From NCBI GenBank assembly GCA_025355325.1, contig JANXZX010000219.1, positions 1-42,549 on the forward strand: 42,549 bases of DNA. Direction: 5' to 3'. Below are positions 33,533-40,830 of the stretch, piece after piece (the stretch's first letter is position 1; each line of letters opens with the position of its first letter). The DNA is from Geobacteraceae bacterium (GTDB taxonomy: Bacteria; Desulfobacterota; Desulfuromonadia; Geobacterales; Pseudopelobacteraceae). The translations under genes were made by a program, and so were the position numbers. Under the pieces are notes generated by a model. The model was not told the origin of the DNA. It searched no databases and was given only the letters and a program-made list of their open reading frames with translations.

Positions 33533-33979
33533 TTAAACTGACATGTCCGGACGTCTGCTTTCTGTGCTCATAGTGGAACTTTTTTTCAGCCCTGTGACCT
33601 CGGCAAATTTCATGTCTTCCTGCAGAATATGATTAAGAAGCCAATCCGTTAAAAATTGCAGGAGACTCGTACAGGCGCTGGCATTTTTCGTTTCGAAGGC
33701 ATTGGAAAGTAGAATCATTTGCTCCCGGTAATAGCTATGCTGTTTTATTTGAGAATCAAGTCCCTTATAGGCAAACCGGGCCATTAGTTTTTCTTCAGTT
33801 TTAAAATGAGAAGATGCATAATCGTTCATTTCACGGAGCAGGATTATGGCGGAGTAATTGTCTTCAGAGCATTGCACAGCATCGGATAGACGGTTGAATA
33901 CGGAAAATATATGCTGATGCTGGGCGTCAATCTCGTGAATATTGGTGTTGAATGAATTTTTCCAGATAAAATATGACAT
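33533..33979 (-). CDS. bacteriohemerythrin
   Basis: A 148-residue protein with all the di-iron ligands of hemerythrins: H15 in NIHEIDAQH with H21, HFKTEEKLM (His and Glu), HSYYREQM, and HILQEDMKF (His and Asp). It binds O2 reversibly at a non-haem di-iron site, serving as an oxygen sensor, buffer or carrier. No additional domain is attached. AAGGAG precedes the ATG by about seven bases. It lies 32 bp after the REC-Hpt gene on the same strand and is probably in one transcript with it, which hints at oxygen- or redox-linked signalling. The C-terminal 14 residues after LKKS are low in conservation. Confidence 0.93.
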   Translation of the reverse strand: MSYFIWKNSFNTNIHEIDAQHQHIFSVFNRLSDAVQCSEDNYSAIILLREMNDYASSHFKTEEKLMARFAYKGLDSQIKQHSYYREQMILLSNAFETKNASACTSLLQFLTDWLLNHILQEDMKFAEVTGLKKSSTMSTESRRPDMSV

Positions 33980-34011
33980 GATTGTCTCCTTGTAACGTAT
34001 TTAGATGCACC

Positions 34012-34917
34012 CTATTCGTGCACCAATTCTTTCACTGCATCATGTTCGATCTGATTGGTCTCCCGGACTATTCCCTTGGTCATCTTCTCTCGGAAATATA
34101 CGCTCAGGCAGCTAATGGCACTGTCCAGATGCAAACTGAAGTTGTTTAGCTGTTCATTCAAGGAACCATCATCCACAGCAACTATCTTTTCTTCAAGTGC
34201 GGCAGCTGCCATCGAAAGCCCGGTCGCACCAATACTCCCTGCGACAGATTTCAGGGTATGCGCGGTTCGTGCTGCTGTTTGCATATCACCTCTTTGAATC
34301 ATTGTTCTGATTTCTTCAGCAGCTTCACTCCTGGATTCCAGAAATGTCGCCAGTAAGTCCCGATAGAGCTCTGCATTGCAGCTACTGCTGAACTTCAATC
34401 CGGTTTGGAGCGATATGTCGGGCAAATGTTCGGGAAGGGTATTTTTTTTGACTTCCGGAATGACCTGGGTGGTTGATTGAGCAGGGGAGGTCACCGGCTT
34501 TTCAATGTTGATCCACGTGGCCAGGGCGGAGAAAAGCTCATCCAGATTGATCGGTTTAGTGATGTGTGCGTTCATTCCGGCGTTGCGGGATTTCTCCCGC
34601 TCTTTCGCCAAGGCATTGGCGGTCATGGCAATAATAGGAAGATCTGCATAGAGTGGATCCGACCTGATACACCTGGTTGCTTCGTAGCCGTCCATATCGG
34701 GCATCTGTATATCCATGAGCACCAGGTCGTACTGTTGTCCCTTACTGGTTACCATCTCCAACGCTTCCATACCGTTGACTGCGATATCGACGATTATCCC
34801 CTCAGCTTCCAGGATTTCTCTGGCAAGCTGCCGGTTGATCTCGTTGTCTTCCGTTAACAGGATGTGCAAACCGTTATATGAAAATATTTTTAATATCCGA
34901 CTGTTTTTTGAAAGCAT
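34012..34917 (-). CDS. response regulator with C-terminal Hpt domain
   Basis: ATG 34917 (AGGTG upstream) is preferred over GTG 34923, giving 301 residues. A REC domain (about 16-135) has the acidic pair E23/D24, phosphoacceptor D69 (LVLMDIQMPDMDGYEA) and K121 (HITKPINLDEL). A linker of about 45 residues leads to an Hpt domain (about 180-275) with phosphoacceptor H220 in AARTAHTLKSVAGSIGA. There is no DNA-binding or enzymatic output domain. It therefore looks like the detached C-terminal half of a hybrid kinase (BarA-like REC-Hpt), acting as a relay between a separate kinase and an output regulator. The adjacent gene is a bacteriohemerythrin. An orphan PAS kinase at 11496-12890 is a possible but unproven partner. 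Confidence 0.92.
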   Translation of the reverse strand: MLSKNSRILKIFSYNGLHILLTEDNEINRQLAREILEAEGIIVDIAVNGMEALEMVTSKGQQYDLVLMDIQMPDMDGYEATRCIRSDPLYADLPIIAMTANALAKEREKSRNAGMNAHITKPINLDELFSALATWINIEKPVTSPAQSTTQVIPEVKKNTLPEHLPDISLQTGLKFSSSCNAELYRDLLATFLESRSEAAEEIRTMIQRGDMQTAARTAHTLKSVAGSIGATGLSMAAAALEEKIVAVDDGSLNEQLNNFSLHLDSAISCLSVYFREKMTKGIVRETNQIEHDAVKELVHE

Positions 34918-35227
34918 GTTCACACCTGCTGATGCTCTGTACTTCCTTCGTAATTTCCCTGTCTTGATACTATTTGGAGACAGTGGCCCGAATTATCTCA
35001 ACTATAGCGCGCTATTTCCTCCTTTAATATCGGGGTATGTCCGTATTTGGTATCGGTGAGTTGATGCAGGATGGAAGGACTTTATCTTAGTGTGTTGCCG
35101 GGGAGTTACCCTGACAGGTGAACGGAATGGTAATGAAGCGGGATTTTACTCCGCAGGATACAGAAAAGCCGCCCTGTGATAGTCACAAAGCGGCTTTTCA
35201 ATAGTTTTCTGTAGTTTCTCGTGAACC
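34918..35227. other. 310-bp intergenic region between REC-Hpt and NosL-like genes
   Basis: No gene is present. It holds a terminator for the - strand copper block (35164-35198) and a 12-bp perfect palindrome ATAGCGCGCTAT (35004-35015) about 90 bp upstream of the REC-Hpt start, where an operator could lie. I see no convincing -35/-10 pair. Confidence 0.5.
35164..35198 (-). terminator. intrinsic terminator after the NosL-like gene
   Basis: AAAAGCCGC (35164-35172) pairs with GCGGCTTTT (35190-35198), and an inner TGTGA/TCACA stem (35175-35187) continues the hairpin. A T-rich tract follows on the - strand. It ends the run of - strand genes from the copper block. Confidence 0.85.
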
Positions 35228-35677
35228 CTATAGTTTACGTGCTGCTTGAAGTGTTTCCTCCCAACTGCTTATTTTACCTCCTGATGAAGCTATAAAAGCC
35301 TCCGCTCCATCTTTTGTTGCAAAGGCCCACTTGGGAACCTGCGTCATAACGCCCCGCTTGTTGCCACCCATTACCCAGACAGCCGTTTTGGCATCAACCA
35401 GCTTTTGGGTGGTACGGTCGGCGACCTGAAGAGACTTTACTTCACTTTCCGCATGTTTTTTCAGTTCGGCGACTACACAGTTCAGGCTGCATAGTCCTGA
35501 TTGAGTACCGTTATTGTAGCTGATCAACATCCTGCTGTACCCGTAGGCCTTGCGGTCCATACCGCATTGGCTGCATGAACGGAACTGATCGATGTCGCTG
35601 ACTTCCGCTGCCGCTATCAATACGACACTGAAAAATGCCAAAGCAATGAGGCTGAAAATACTGAATTTCGTTTTCAT
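35228..35677 (-). CDS. NosL-family copper-binding-type protein, copy 1
   Basis: A 149-residue exported protein: signal peptide to about residue 24, then CSQCGMDR (C35, C38, M40), YGYSRMLISYNNG, GLCSLNCVVAEL (C63, C67), and the C-terminal FIASSGGKISSWEE. This pattern is that of the NosL family. NosL itself is a Cu(I)-binding periplasmic lipoprotein needed for copper-site assembly of nitrous oxide reductase; here there is no lipobox and no nosZ in the window. It is one of two NosL-like genes in the block; the other is at 39628-40125. AAGGAG precedes ATG 35677. A strong terminator follows. Metal binding and role in copper delivery are inferred from the family. Confidence 0.88.
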   Translation of the reverse strand: MKTKFSIFSLIALAFFSVVLIAAAEVSDIDQFRSCSQCGMDRKAYGYSRMLISYNNGTQSGLCSLNCVVAELKKHAESEVKSLQVADRTTQKLVDAKTAVWVMGGNKRGVMTQVPKWAFATKDGAEAFIASSGGKISSWEETLQAARKL

Positions 35678-35706
35678 ACATAACTCCTTGTCCGATAATT
35701 GTGATG

Positions 35707-36258
35707 TTACGGCAATGCCGCCAGGGTGGCCTGAAGCCGGGTTCCGTCCCTGAAGTCTTCATTCAGCCTGATAATGCCGGTGTTGTCAACGACGACCGTG
35801 GTTCCCATGGTGCCCTGAAAATTATTTTCCAGCGTGTGATTAACATCAGCAAGCGTAACAAAGACTCCACCGGAATACCCGTTGGCGGAGGCGGCGCCTG
35901 CCGCCCCGGAAACCGAACCGGAGACATAATCTACCAGATAGAAATTCACGTCAGGAAACAGCGGCGTAATCGTTGATCGCATGTTACTCATATGGCTGTC
36001 GCATATAGGACACCACATGGTGAAATAAAATACCGCTCCCTTCTTACCTGCCAAAGATGATGCCAGCGTTACGGTCGCACCGGTTATGTCTGCAACCGCA
36101 AAATCAGGAACCTTTTGACTGACGTTGCCCCCGCTGCTGCCCGCCTGCACAGCCGGGCGTTTGTCCTCCCCTGAAGGAAAAAGGTTGTCGCCGCACCCGG
36201 CAGAGAGCAGAAGCCCCCCGGTGATCATTATTGTGCAGATCAATTTATAAAAAGACAT
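35707..36258 (-). CDS. TlpA-like thioredoxin-fold lipoprotein
   Basis: The open frame extends to 36444 but overlaps the upstream gene; ATG 36258 with GGGGGTG upstream gives a 183-residue protein that begins with a lipoprotein signal (GGLLLSAGC, lipid Cys C22). After a Gly/Ser linker comes PDFAVADITGATVTLASSLAGKK and the redox motif MWCPICDSHM (C83/C86), as in TlpA/ResA-like thiol-disulfide proteins. Such proteins reduce cysteines in copper chaperones or apocytochromes outside the cytoplasm. The next gene downstream is a NosL-like Cys protein, a likely substrate. The start overlaps the upstream beta-barrel gene by 14 bp. Confidence 0.88.
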   Translation of the reverse strand: MSFYKLICTIMITGGLLLSAGCGDNLFPSGEDKRPAVQAGSSGGNVSQKVPDFAVADITGATVTLASSLAGKKGAVFYFTMWCPICDSHMSNMRSTITPLFPDVNFYLVDYVSGSVSGAAGAASANGYSGGVFVTLADVNHTLENNFQGTMGTTVVVDNTGIIRLNEDFRDGTRLQATLAALP

Positions 36259-37225
36259 AGCGCACCCCCACTGAAACCACATCGGTTGTAGGGAAATTGT
36301 GCCCCCATCCGTTTTGCTGAATGGCGTGGTTCCAGCCAAGTCGTAAGCCCCAGTTGTGGTCGGTGCTTGAGTAGGCAGCGGCGATTCCCAGCGACTGTTT
36401 GTCAAAACCGCTGTCACTGGCCTGTATGCCGTTGTAGCTGGCATTCCCCTCGTTCAGGTAGGCGTAGGATGCGGTCGTGGTAATGCTGTCACCACCGGTG
36501 CCGTAGATGAAAGTGTACCCTGCCGATGCCGAAGCGGTAAAACGATCACCCAGGCCCTTTGTGTACGGTTCCACGTATTTGCCGTATTCGCGATTGACCG
36601 AACGGTCGAAATATGTGCCGTACGCGAGTGAAAGTGACATGTTCCAGGGTCGTAAGGATTTTTCCACGAGAAGCATGCCGTCCAGACGGTAAAAACCGCG
36701 GCCGGTTATGTCAAAACTGCTGTTTTTGTCATCGTATGGCGATATGCCGGTGGGTATCAAGAGAGACATGCCGACCGTTATTGCCGGGATCAGGTCCTTT
36801 GCCTCGTAGATTTTCCAGGAAGATTTATCATCCAGAAGATCATAAGAGATTGAAACGGTTGTATCTCCCAGGCCATCTGATCTGGATGATGTACCGGAAT
36901 AGGTATTGTCATTCCAGACATAGGGAAGGGAAATACTGGCCTGCCAATCTTTAGCAAACCGGTAACCCAGTCCCACGTTCAGACGGAACTGTTTCAGATC
37001 CGATTCCGGCGGATCAGGCCGGTGCGATCCTTTTTGATCCCAGTAGCCGTCATACAGTTCAGTATCAAAGGACAGATCGGCAACCGCAACCGCATATTTG
37101 GGCACACTCAGCGAAGCAGCCGATCCGCCGCCACAGCAGGATGCGGCCTGTGAAGAATTGGGAATACAGGCGGCAGCCGCCCCAAGGACGGCTGCCAAAA
37201 CAATGGATATCAGGTGTGTTCTCAT
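36245..37225 (-). CDS. outer-membrane beta-barrel protein
   Basis: A 326-residue protein with a signal peptide (ends near SQA/AS) and a Cys pair just after it (SCCGGGSAA). The rest is composed of alternating amphipathic strands such as LNVGLGYRFAKDWQASISLPYVW and AYGTYFDRSV, ending SVGVRYVFL, as expected of an outer-membrane barrel of roughly 12-14 strands. It resembles the 'MetA pathway/transporter' group of barrels often found with metal or redox genes. The function is not assignable. The start lies two bases after the upstream lipoprotein stop, with only a weak ribosome site, so translation is probably coupled. CCGGG near the mature N-terminus could bind metal or be a disulfide. Confidence 0.8.
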   Translation of the reverse strand: MRTHLISIVLAAVLGAAAACIPNSSQAASCCGGGSAASLSVPKYAVAVADLSFDTELYDGYWDQKGSHRPDPPESDLKQFRLNVGLGYRFAKDWQASISLPYVWNDNTYSGTSSRSDGLGDTTVSISYDLLDDKSSWKIYEAKDLIPAITVGMSLLIPTGISPYDDKNSSFDITGRGFYRLDGMLLVEKSLRPWNMSLSLAYGTYFDRSVNREYGKYVEPYTKGLGDRFTASASAGYTFIYGTGGDSITTTASYAYLNEGNASYNGIQASDSGFDKQSLGIAAAYSSTDHNWGLRLGWNHAIQQNGWGHNFPTTDVVSVGVRYVFL

Positions 37226-37227
37226 AA

Positions 37228-38856
37228 TTATTGTGCTGCAGGAGTTACATTAAAGGTCTGGTACCCGTTAGCGGCTCCTACCGCAGTACCGTCAGTAGTT
37301 TTCTGCTCAGTTACGGTGCCGTCACTGACGGAAAGTTTCACATAAATCCGGCCGGGTGTACCCGCCGTCAGCCCTGTCAGTCCTGATGCAGACCAGTGGC
37401 CGTTTCCGAGGTCGGTGGCCGGTACCCATGTTGTCTTGTCGGTTGATACCTCCATGGCAATAGAAGTCACTGTCCAATTTGTATTGGACTGGTTTTTCAA
37501 GATACTTCCAACCGTAACTGCCGGGAAGCTCAGGGTCATGCCGTTTTCCTTGGTGGCCAGAAATACCCTGAACGTGTAGCTGCCGTCTATGGTGTCAGTC
37601 AGGCCGTCGTTGAACAGGAACCAGGTGCGTTTTTCCATTCCCGCCATGCCCATGATTGAATCAGTAATCCCTGACAGTTTCGTCAGCATGTCGTTGCCTG
37701 CTGTTGTGCCGACAATCGGGTAGAAGGTGGCGGATTCAGTGCCGATGGTTACCTTCAGTTCCCAGACACCCATGGACATGCCGTTCACAGCGGAGGACAT
37801 GACATAATACACGGTGCAGGAGTAGGTGCCGTCGCCATTATCGACCGGATCTTCCATGGGTGTTGTGTGGCTCTTGGTTGCCATATACATGAACGGGCGC
37901 AGAGACAGCGTCTTGCCGCTGGCCGGGCTGTTGTCGCTGCGATTGGTAACTTTGATCCTGAAGGATGATTTGCCCATGGCCGCAGCGCTGGTACCCGGAA
38001 TATATTCGATTTTGTAGCTGGGGGTCAGAGCCGTTTTGACAAAGAGAGGAGTGCCGATTTTATCCGGAGTTAGTTTCGATTTATTCAGGGCACTGGTTTG
38101 GAATGTCATCAGTGACAGTGCAAAACGATTGGCCACGTCATCTGAAATTTCGATTCCAGAGTCCATAAACACATGAGTCCCACCCGTTTTGACACCGTCC
38201 AGTACGCCATCCGACAGGTCATCGGCAAGAGCCTGGATCAGCTCAAACTGCTGGGCAGGCGTCAGTCCCAGATCCTTGGTCAATTGGCTGAAGGCGGCGG
38301 CTCGCAAACCGGCTAACCGTTGAACGGTGGTTGATGCGCTGGACATGGTGGCGAAGGCCGGTTTAACGGAACAATCGGGGGTGTAGCCAAAGGCTCCGGA
38401 AAATGCGGTTTCAGCTGCAGATCTGGTCATTCCGCCGGCGATAAGTTTCTGCACAATGGTGCTGGATGGGTCAATGGTTACGTTTGAGCCCGCCGTGAGA
38501 GTGCCGCCCGGAACAAAGGCGCTGAGAGTTCCCAGGGCAACACCGGATTCCTCAGATGCTTCATCAGGGAATGTCCCGCCGATGGTTTCGAATGTCAGGT
38601 CTGATGCGAGGGATGCGGTGGGTATGACGACAGTGTATGCGCCGTTATCCAGACTTGGAGTGGATTTTGCGACTTCTACGCCGTTCACCTTCACAGAAAC
38701 AACTGCTCCGAGAGTAGGTCCCGCCAGAACCGTTCCTGTTACTGAAGTGGATGCGGTCGTCGGGCTGCTGCCTGATCCTCCTCCGCAACCGAACATAATT
38801 AGTGAAAGGCCGAGTATGGAAATATATTTTAGAGTTGAGTCGAGTGCCGATTTCAT
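37228..38856 (-). CDS. Met-rich surface lipoprotein with a FixH/YtkA-like segment
   Basis: A 542-residue lipoprotein (lipobox SLIMFGC, Cys 24, followed by GGGSGSSP). An N-terminal beta-sandwich-type region (residues 35-110, SVTGTVLAGPTLGAVVSVKV) is followed by a helical region. In the middle, residues from about 290 to 375 (FRIKVTNRSDNSPASGK, PFMYMATKSHTTPMEDPV, VMSSAVNGMSMGVWELKVTI) resemble FixH/YtkA-type domains, whose Met and His residues can bind copper. A second beta-rich part ends near SDGTVTEQ. AAGGAG precedes the ATG. It stands at the head of the genes for the beta-barrel, TlpA-like and NosL-like proteins. Copper binding is inferred from the motif and neighbours and is not shown. Confidence 0.8.
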   Translation of the reverse strand: MKSALDSTLKYISILGLSLIMFGCGGGSGSSPTTASTSVTGTVLAGPTLGAVVSVKVNGVEVAKSTPSLDNGAYTVVIPTASLASDLTFETIGGTFPDEASEESGVALGTLSAFVPGGTLTAGSNVTIDPSSTIVQKLIAGGMTRSAAETAFSGAFGYTPDCSVKPAFATMSSASTTVQRLAGLRAAAFSQLTKDLGLTPAQQFELIQALADDLSDGVLDGVKTGGTHVFMDSGIEISDDVANRFALSLMTFQTSALNKSKLTPDKIGTPLFVKTALTPSYKIEYIPGTSAAAMGKSSFRIKVTNRSDNSPASGKTLSLRPFMYMATKSHTTPMEDPVDNGDGTYSCTVYYVMSSAVNGMSMGVWELKVTIGTESATFYPIVGTTAGNDMLTKLSGITDSIMGMAGMEKRTWFLFNDGLTDTIDGSYTFRVFLATKENGMTLSFPAVTVGSILKNQSNTNWTVTSIAMEVSTDKTTWVPATDLGNGHWSASGLTGLTAGTPGRIYVKLSVSDGTVTEQKTTDGTAVGAANGYQTFNVTPAAQ

Positions 38857-38914
38857 ATAGTTCTCCTTTATGATTCGCGTATAAATATCTGTATATGTGA
38901 GAGTATTTACTATT

Positions 38915-39430
38915 CTAAGAGAGCTTAGGTGGAGGGTCGGGCGGGTCGTCGTGACGAGATGTCAGATGATCTTTGAAATTAGTAAAGGTCGTTGCGATGT
39001 GGGGGATACTGCACAGTTCCGTAAAATGAAAGGGTATCTGCTCCGATGAGTCGCCGGCAGACAGGGTGACATGTTGTCCGTCTTTACCGGGACACCCACA
39101 GGACAGTATGGCTGTTTTATGAGTTGAAGATTCTTTCTTGCAGCAATCCGGTGTGGATGTAACGTCATCTTTGTGCTGAAGCGAACTATGCTGAAGTGCT
39201 TTCTTCGCACAGCAGCAGGTTTTGTTGACACGGCTTTCGGTTGTACAGCCGTCTATACGGCAGTCGCCGGTACATTCGCTCGCCGGGGCATGTGTGCCCG
39301 GTTGTGAATACAGGGCCGGTGAAGCGAGCGGACTTAAAGAAATCAACAGATAGATTACCGTCAAAACTGAGGCAAAAATGCTCCGTTTTCTGTACCGTCC
39401 CGCATGTGTGTCACATTTCAACGTTCCCAT
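38915..39430 (-). CDS. secreted Cys-rich protein of unknown function
   Basis: ATG 39430 is chosen because GGAG is six bases upstream; ATG 39442 is an alternative. The 171-residue product has a signal-anchor or signal peptide (about 16-40) and then a Cys-rich region: C53, C57, C62, the triplet C72-C74, the pair C96-C97, C111, C113 and C140. The C-terminus ends in an acidic, Pro-rich DDPPDPPPKLS. I recognise no family. The spacing of Cys and His (HSSLQHK) suggests metal binding or multiple disulfides, in keeping with the copper-handling neighbours. It lies between the 166-bp repeat and the Met-rich lipoprotein gene. Confidence 0.78.
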   Translation of the reverse strand: MGTLKCDTHAGRYRKRSIFASVLTVIYLLISLSPLASPALYSQPGTHAPASECTGDCRIDGCTTESRVNKTCCCAKKALQHSSLQHKDDVTSTPDCCKKESSTHKTAILSCGCPGKDGQHVTLSAGDSSEQIPFHFTELCSIPHIATTFTNFKDHLTSRHDDPPDPPPKLS

Positions 39431-39460
39431 GTGAAGCTCCATCAACCGTTAACCTGAAAC

Positions 39461-39626
39461 AAGCATTTTAAACACTGAGCAACTGAGCAACTGAGCAAAA
39501 AAAAGAAGAATTCTGGTTATAACCAGAAATAATAACTCACCAATTTGGTTATGCATGTTGTTGACGTAACTGTACGATTTCTCTGTTGCTCAGTTGCTCT
39601 GTGGTTCATGAACTGCCGATTTTAGG
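39461..39626. repeat. 166-bp palindromic repeat, copy 2
   Basis: This is the second copy of the element at 14525-14690, in the same orientation and of equal length, with only scattered substitutions. Here the 5' end has AACTGAGC three times in tandem, and the right end again has CTCAGTTGCTCTGTGG. Its centre includes the palindrome GGTTATAACC. It fills almost the whole gap between the Cys-rich gene and the second NosL-like gene, ending two bases before the latter's stop codon. Confidence 0.87.
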
Positions 39627-39627
39627 A

Positions 39628-40125
39628 TTAACGCAGTTCCCGGCTTAATTCGCGCTCAATGGCCAGTTCCTCGGCCGCTTGAGCTTTTACCTCATTGGTG
39701 GCGGCCTCCAGTGCCTGAACAAAAGTACTGATCCTCCCGCCATATGTGGCAACAAATTTTTGAGCTTCCTCCATCCCGACAAAAGCCCATTTTGCCTCGG
39801 AAGTCATCACACCATTCATGCTGCCGCCGATGACCCAGACAGCTGTTTTGGCGTCGGTCAGCTTATACGTTGAGTAATCAGCAACCTTAATTGAGCTGAT
39901 CCGTTTGCAGTCTTTCTGCTGCATTTCCACAGCCAGGCAATGAAGGCTGCAAAATCCTGTAGCGGTGCCATCGGCAAAAACAGCAAGCATCCGGCTGTAA
40001 GCAAAATTGGTCCGGTTCATGCCGCATAGTGTACAGGATTGAGGACTCTCGACCGTTGCAGTTATATTGGCATGGGCAAAAGTTGCCAGCAGGGACAAAA
40101 TTATTATCAGCACCCCGTTCTTCAT
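39628..40125 (-). CDS. NosL-family copper-binding-type protein, copy 2
   Basis: A 165-residue exported protein (signal peptide to about AHA, residue 19). It has the same landmarks as the first copy: CTLCGMNR, FAYSRMLAVFADG, GFCSLHCLAVEM, DAKTAVWVIGGSMNGVMT and FVATYGGRIST. The C-terminus is longer and carries a charged helical tail (AAEELAIERELSRELR). It is directly downstream of the ABC ATPase (9 bp) and so is in a transporter operon, which is the arrangement of NosL with ABC exporters in many bacteria. GAGG precedes the ATG. Roles in Cu(I) capture or delivery are inferred from the family. Confidence 0.88.
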   Translation of the reverse strand: MKNGVLIIILSLLATFAHANITATVESPQSCTLCGMNRTNFAYSRMLAVFADGTATGFCSLHCLAVEMQQKDCKRISSIKVADYSTYKLTDAKTAVWVIGGSMNGVMTSEAKWAFVGMEEAQKFVATYGGRISTFVQALEAATNEVKAQAAEELAIERELSRELR

Positions 40126-40134
40126 ACGATCACC

Positions 40135-40830
40135 TCAGCATTCATAGGCCTGTCCGTCCCTCATCTCTATTGATCTTGCCGCGAGACGACCAAGTATGGG
40201 GTTATGGGTTACCATGACAATGGTAATACCCGCATTTTTGTTGAGATCCTGCAGAACTTCACCTATTTCTCCGGATCGTTTGGTATCGAGATTGCCGGTC
40301 GGCTCGTCGGCCAGAAGAATTTCGGGGCTGTTTACCAGAGCCCGGGCGATGGCGACCCGCTGCATTTCCCCACCGGAAATCTGTCCCGGCAGATGGTTCA
40401 TGCGGTGATCCATGCCGAGCATTTTAAGAAGTCGATCCACCTCTCCCTCGACCCCCGGTTTTTTATAAAAAGTCAACGGAAGAGCAACATTTTCACGGAC
40501 CGTGAGGGTAGGGATGAGGTAGAAATTCTGGAAGATATAGCCGAATACTTCGCGGCGAATTCGAGTCAGAGCTCTTTCTCCCAATGGTTTCCCATTACCA
40601 AAGATACTTTTTCCGGCCAGATGCAGCTCTCCTGATGTCGGATTTTCGAGGCAGCCGAGCAGGTTCACCAGGGTCGTCTTCCCGGACCCGGACGGCCCCA
40701 TGAACGACACAAATTCTCCCCGTTGAATGGTAAGAGTCACCTCGTTCAGTGCATGGATTTCTTCATTTCCCCGCCGATAAACCCGCGTCAGGCCGCGCGC
40801 CTCCAGCGATACGTTATTATCGGTCGTCAT
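40135..40830 (-). CDS. LolD/MacB-type ABC transporter ATPase
   Basis: A 231-residue ABC ATPase with Walker A GPSGSGKTT (about residues 44-52), Q-loop near FQNFYLIPT, signature ISGGEMQRVAIARAL, Walker B ILLADEPTGNLD and H-loop VTHNP. The length and the NPTSG...ADEPTGNLD layout are those of the MacB/LolD subfamily, which powers export or release of substrates at the outer leaflet of the inner membrane by mechanotransmission rather than classical transport. It overlaps the permease gene by ATGA and pairs with it. The NosL-like gene follows by 9 bp. Confidence 0.94.
   Translation of the reverse strand: MTTDNNVSLEARGLTRVYRRGNEEIHALNEVTLTIQRGEFVSFMGPSGSGKTTLVNLLGCLENPTSGELHLAGKSIFGNGKPLGERALTRIRREVFGYIFQNFYLIPTLTVRENVALPLTFYKKPGVEGEVDRLLKMLGMDHRMNHLPGQISGGEMQRVAIARALVNSPEILLADEPTGNLDTKRSGEIGEVLQDLNKNAGITIVMVTHNPILGRLAARSIEMRDGQAYEC

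Noticed and set aside
36259-36444. N-terminal extension of the TlpA-like frame
   Set aside because: It overlaps the beta-barrel gene; ATG 36258 has a ribosome site and begins a lipoprotein signal.
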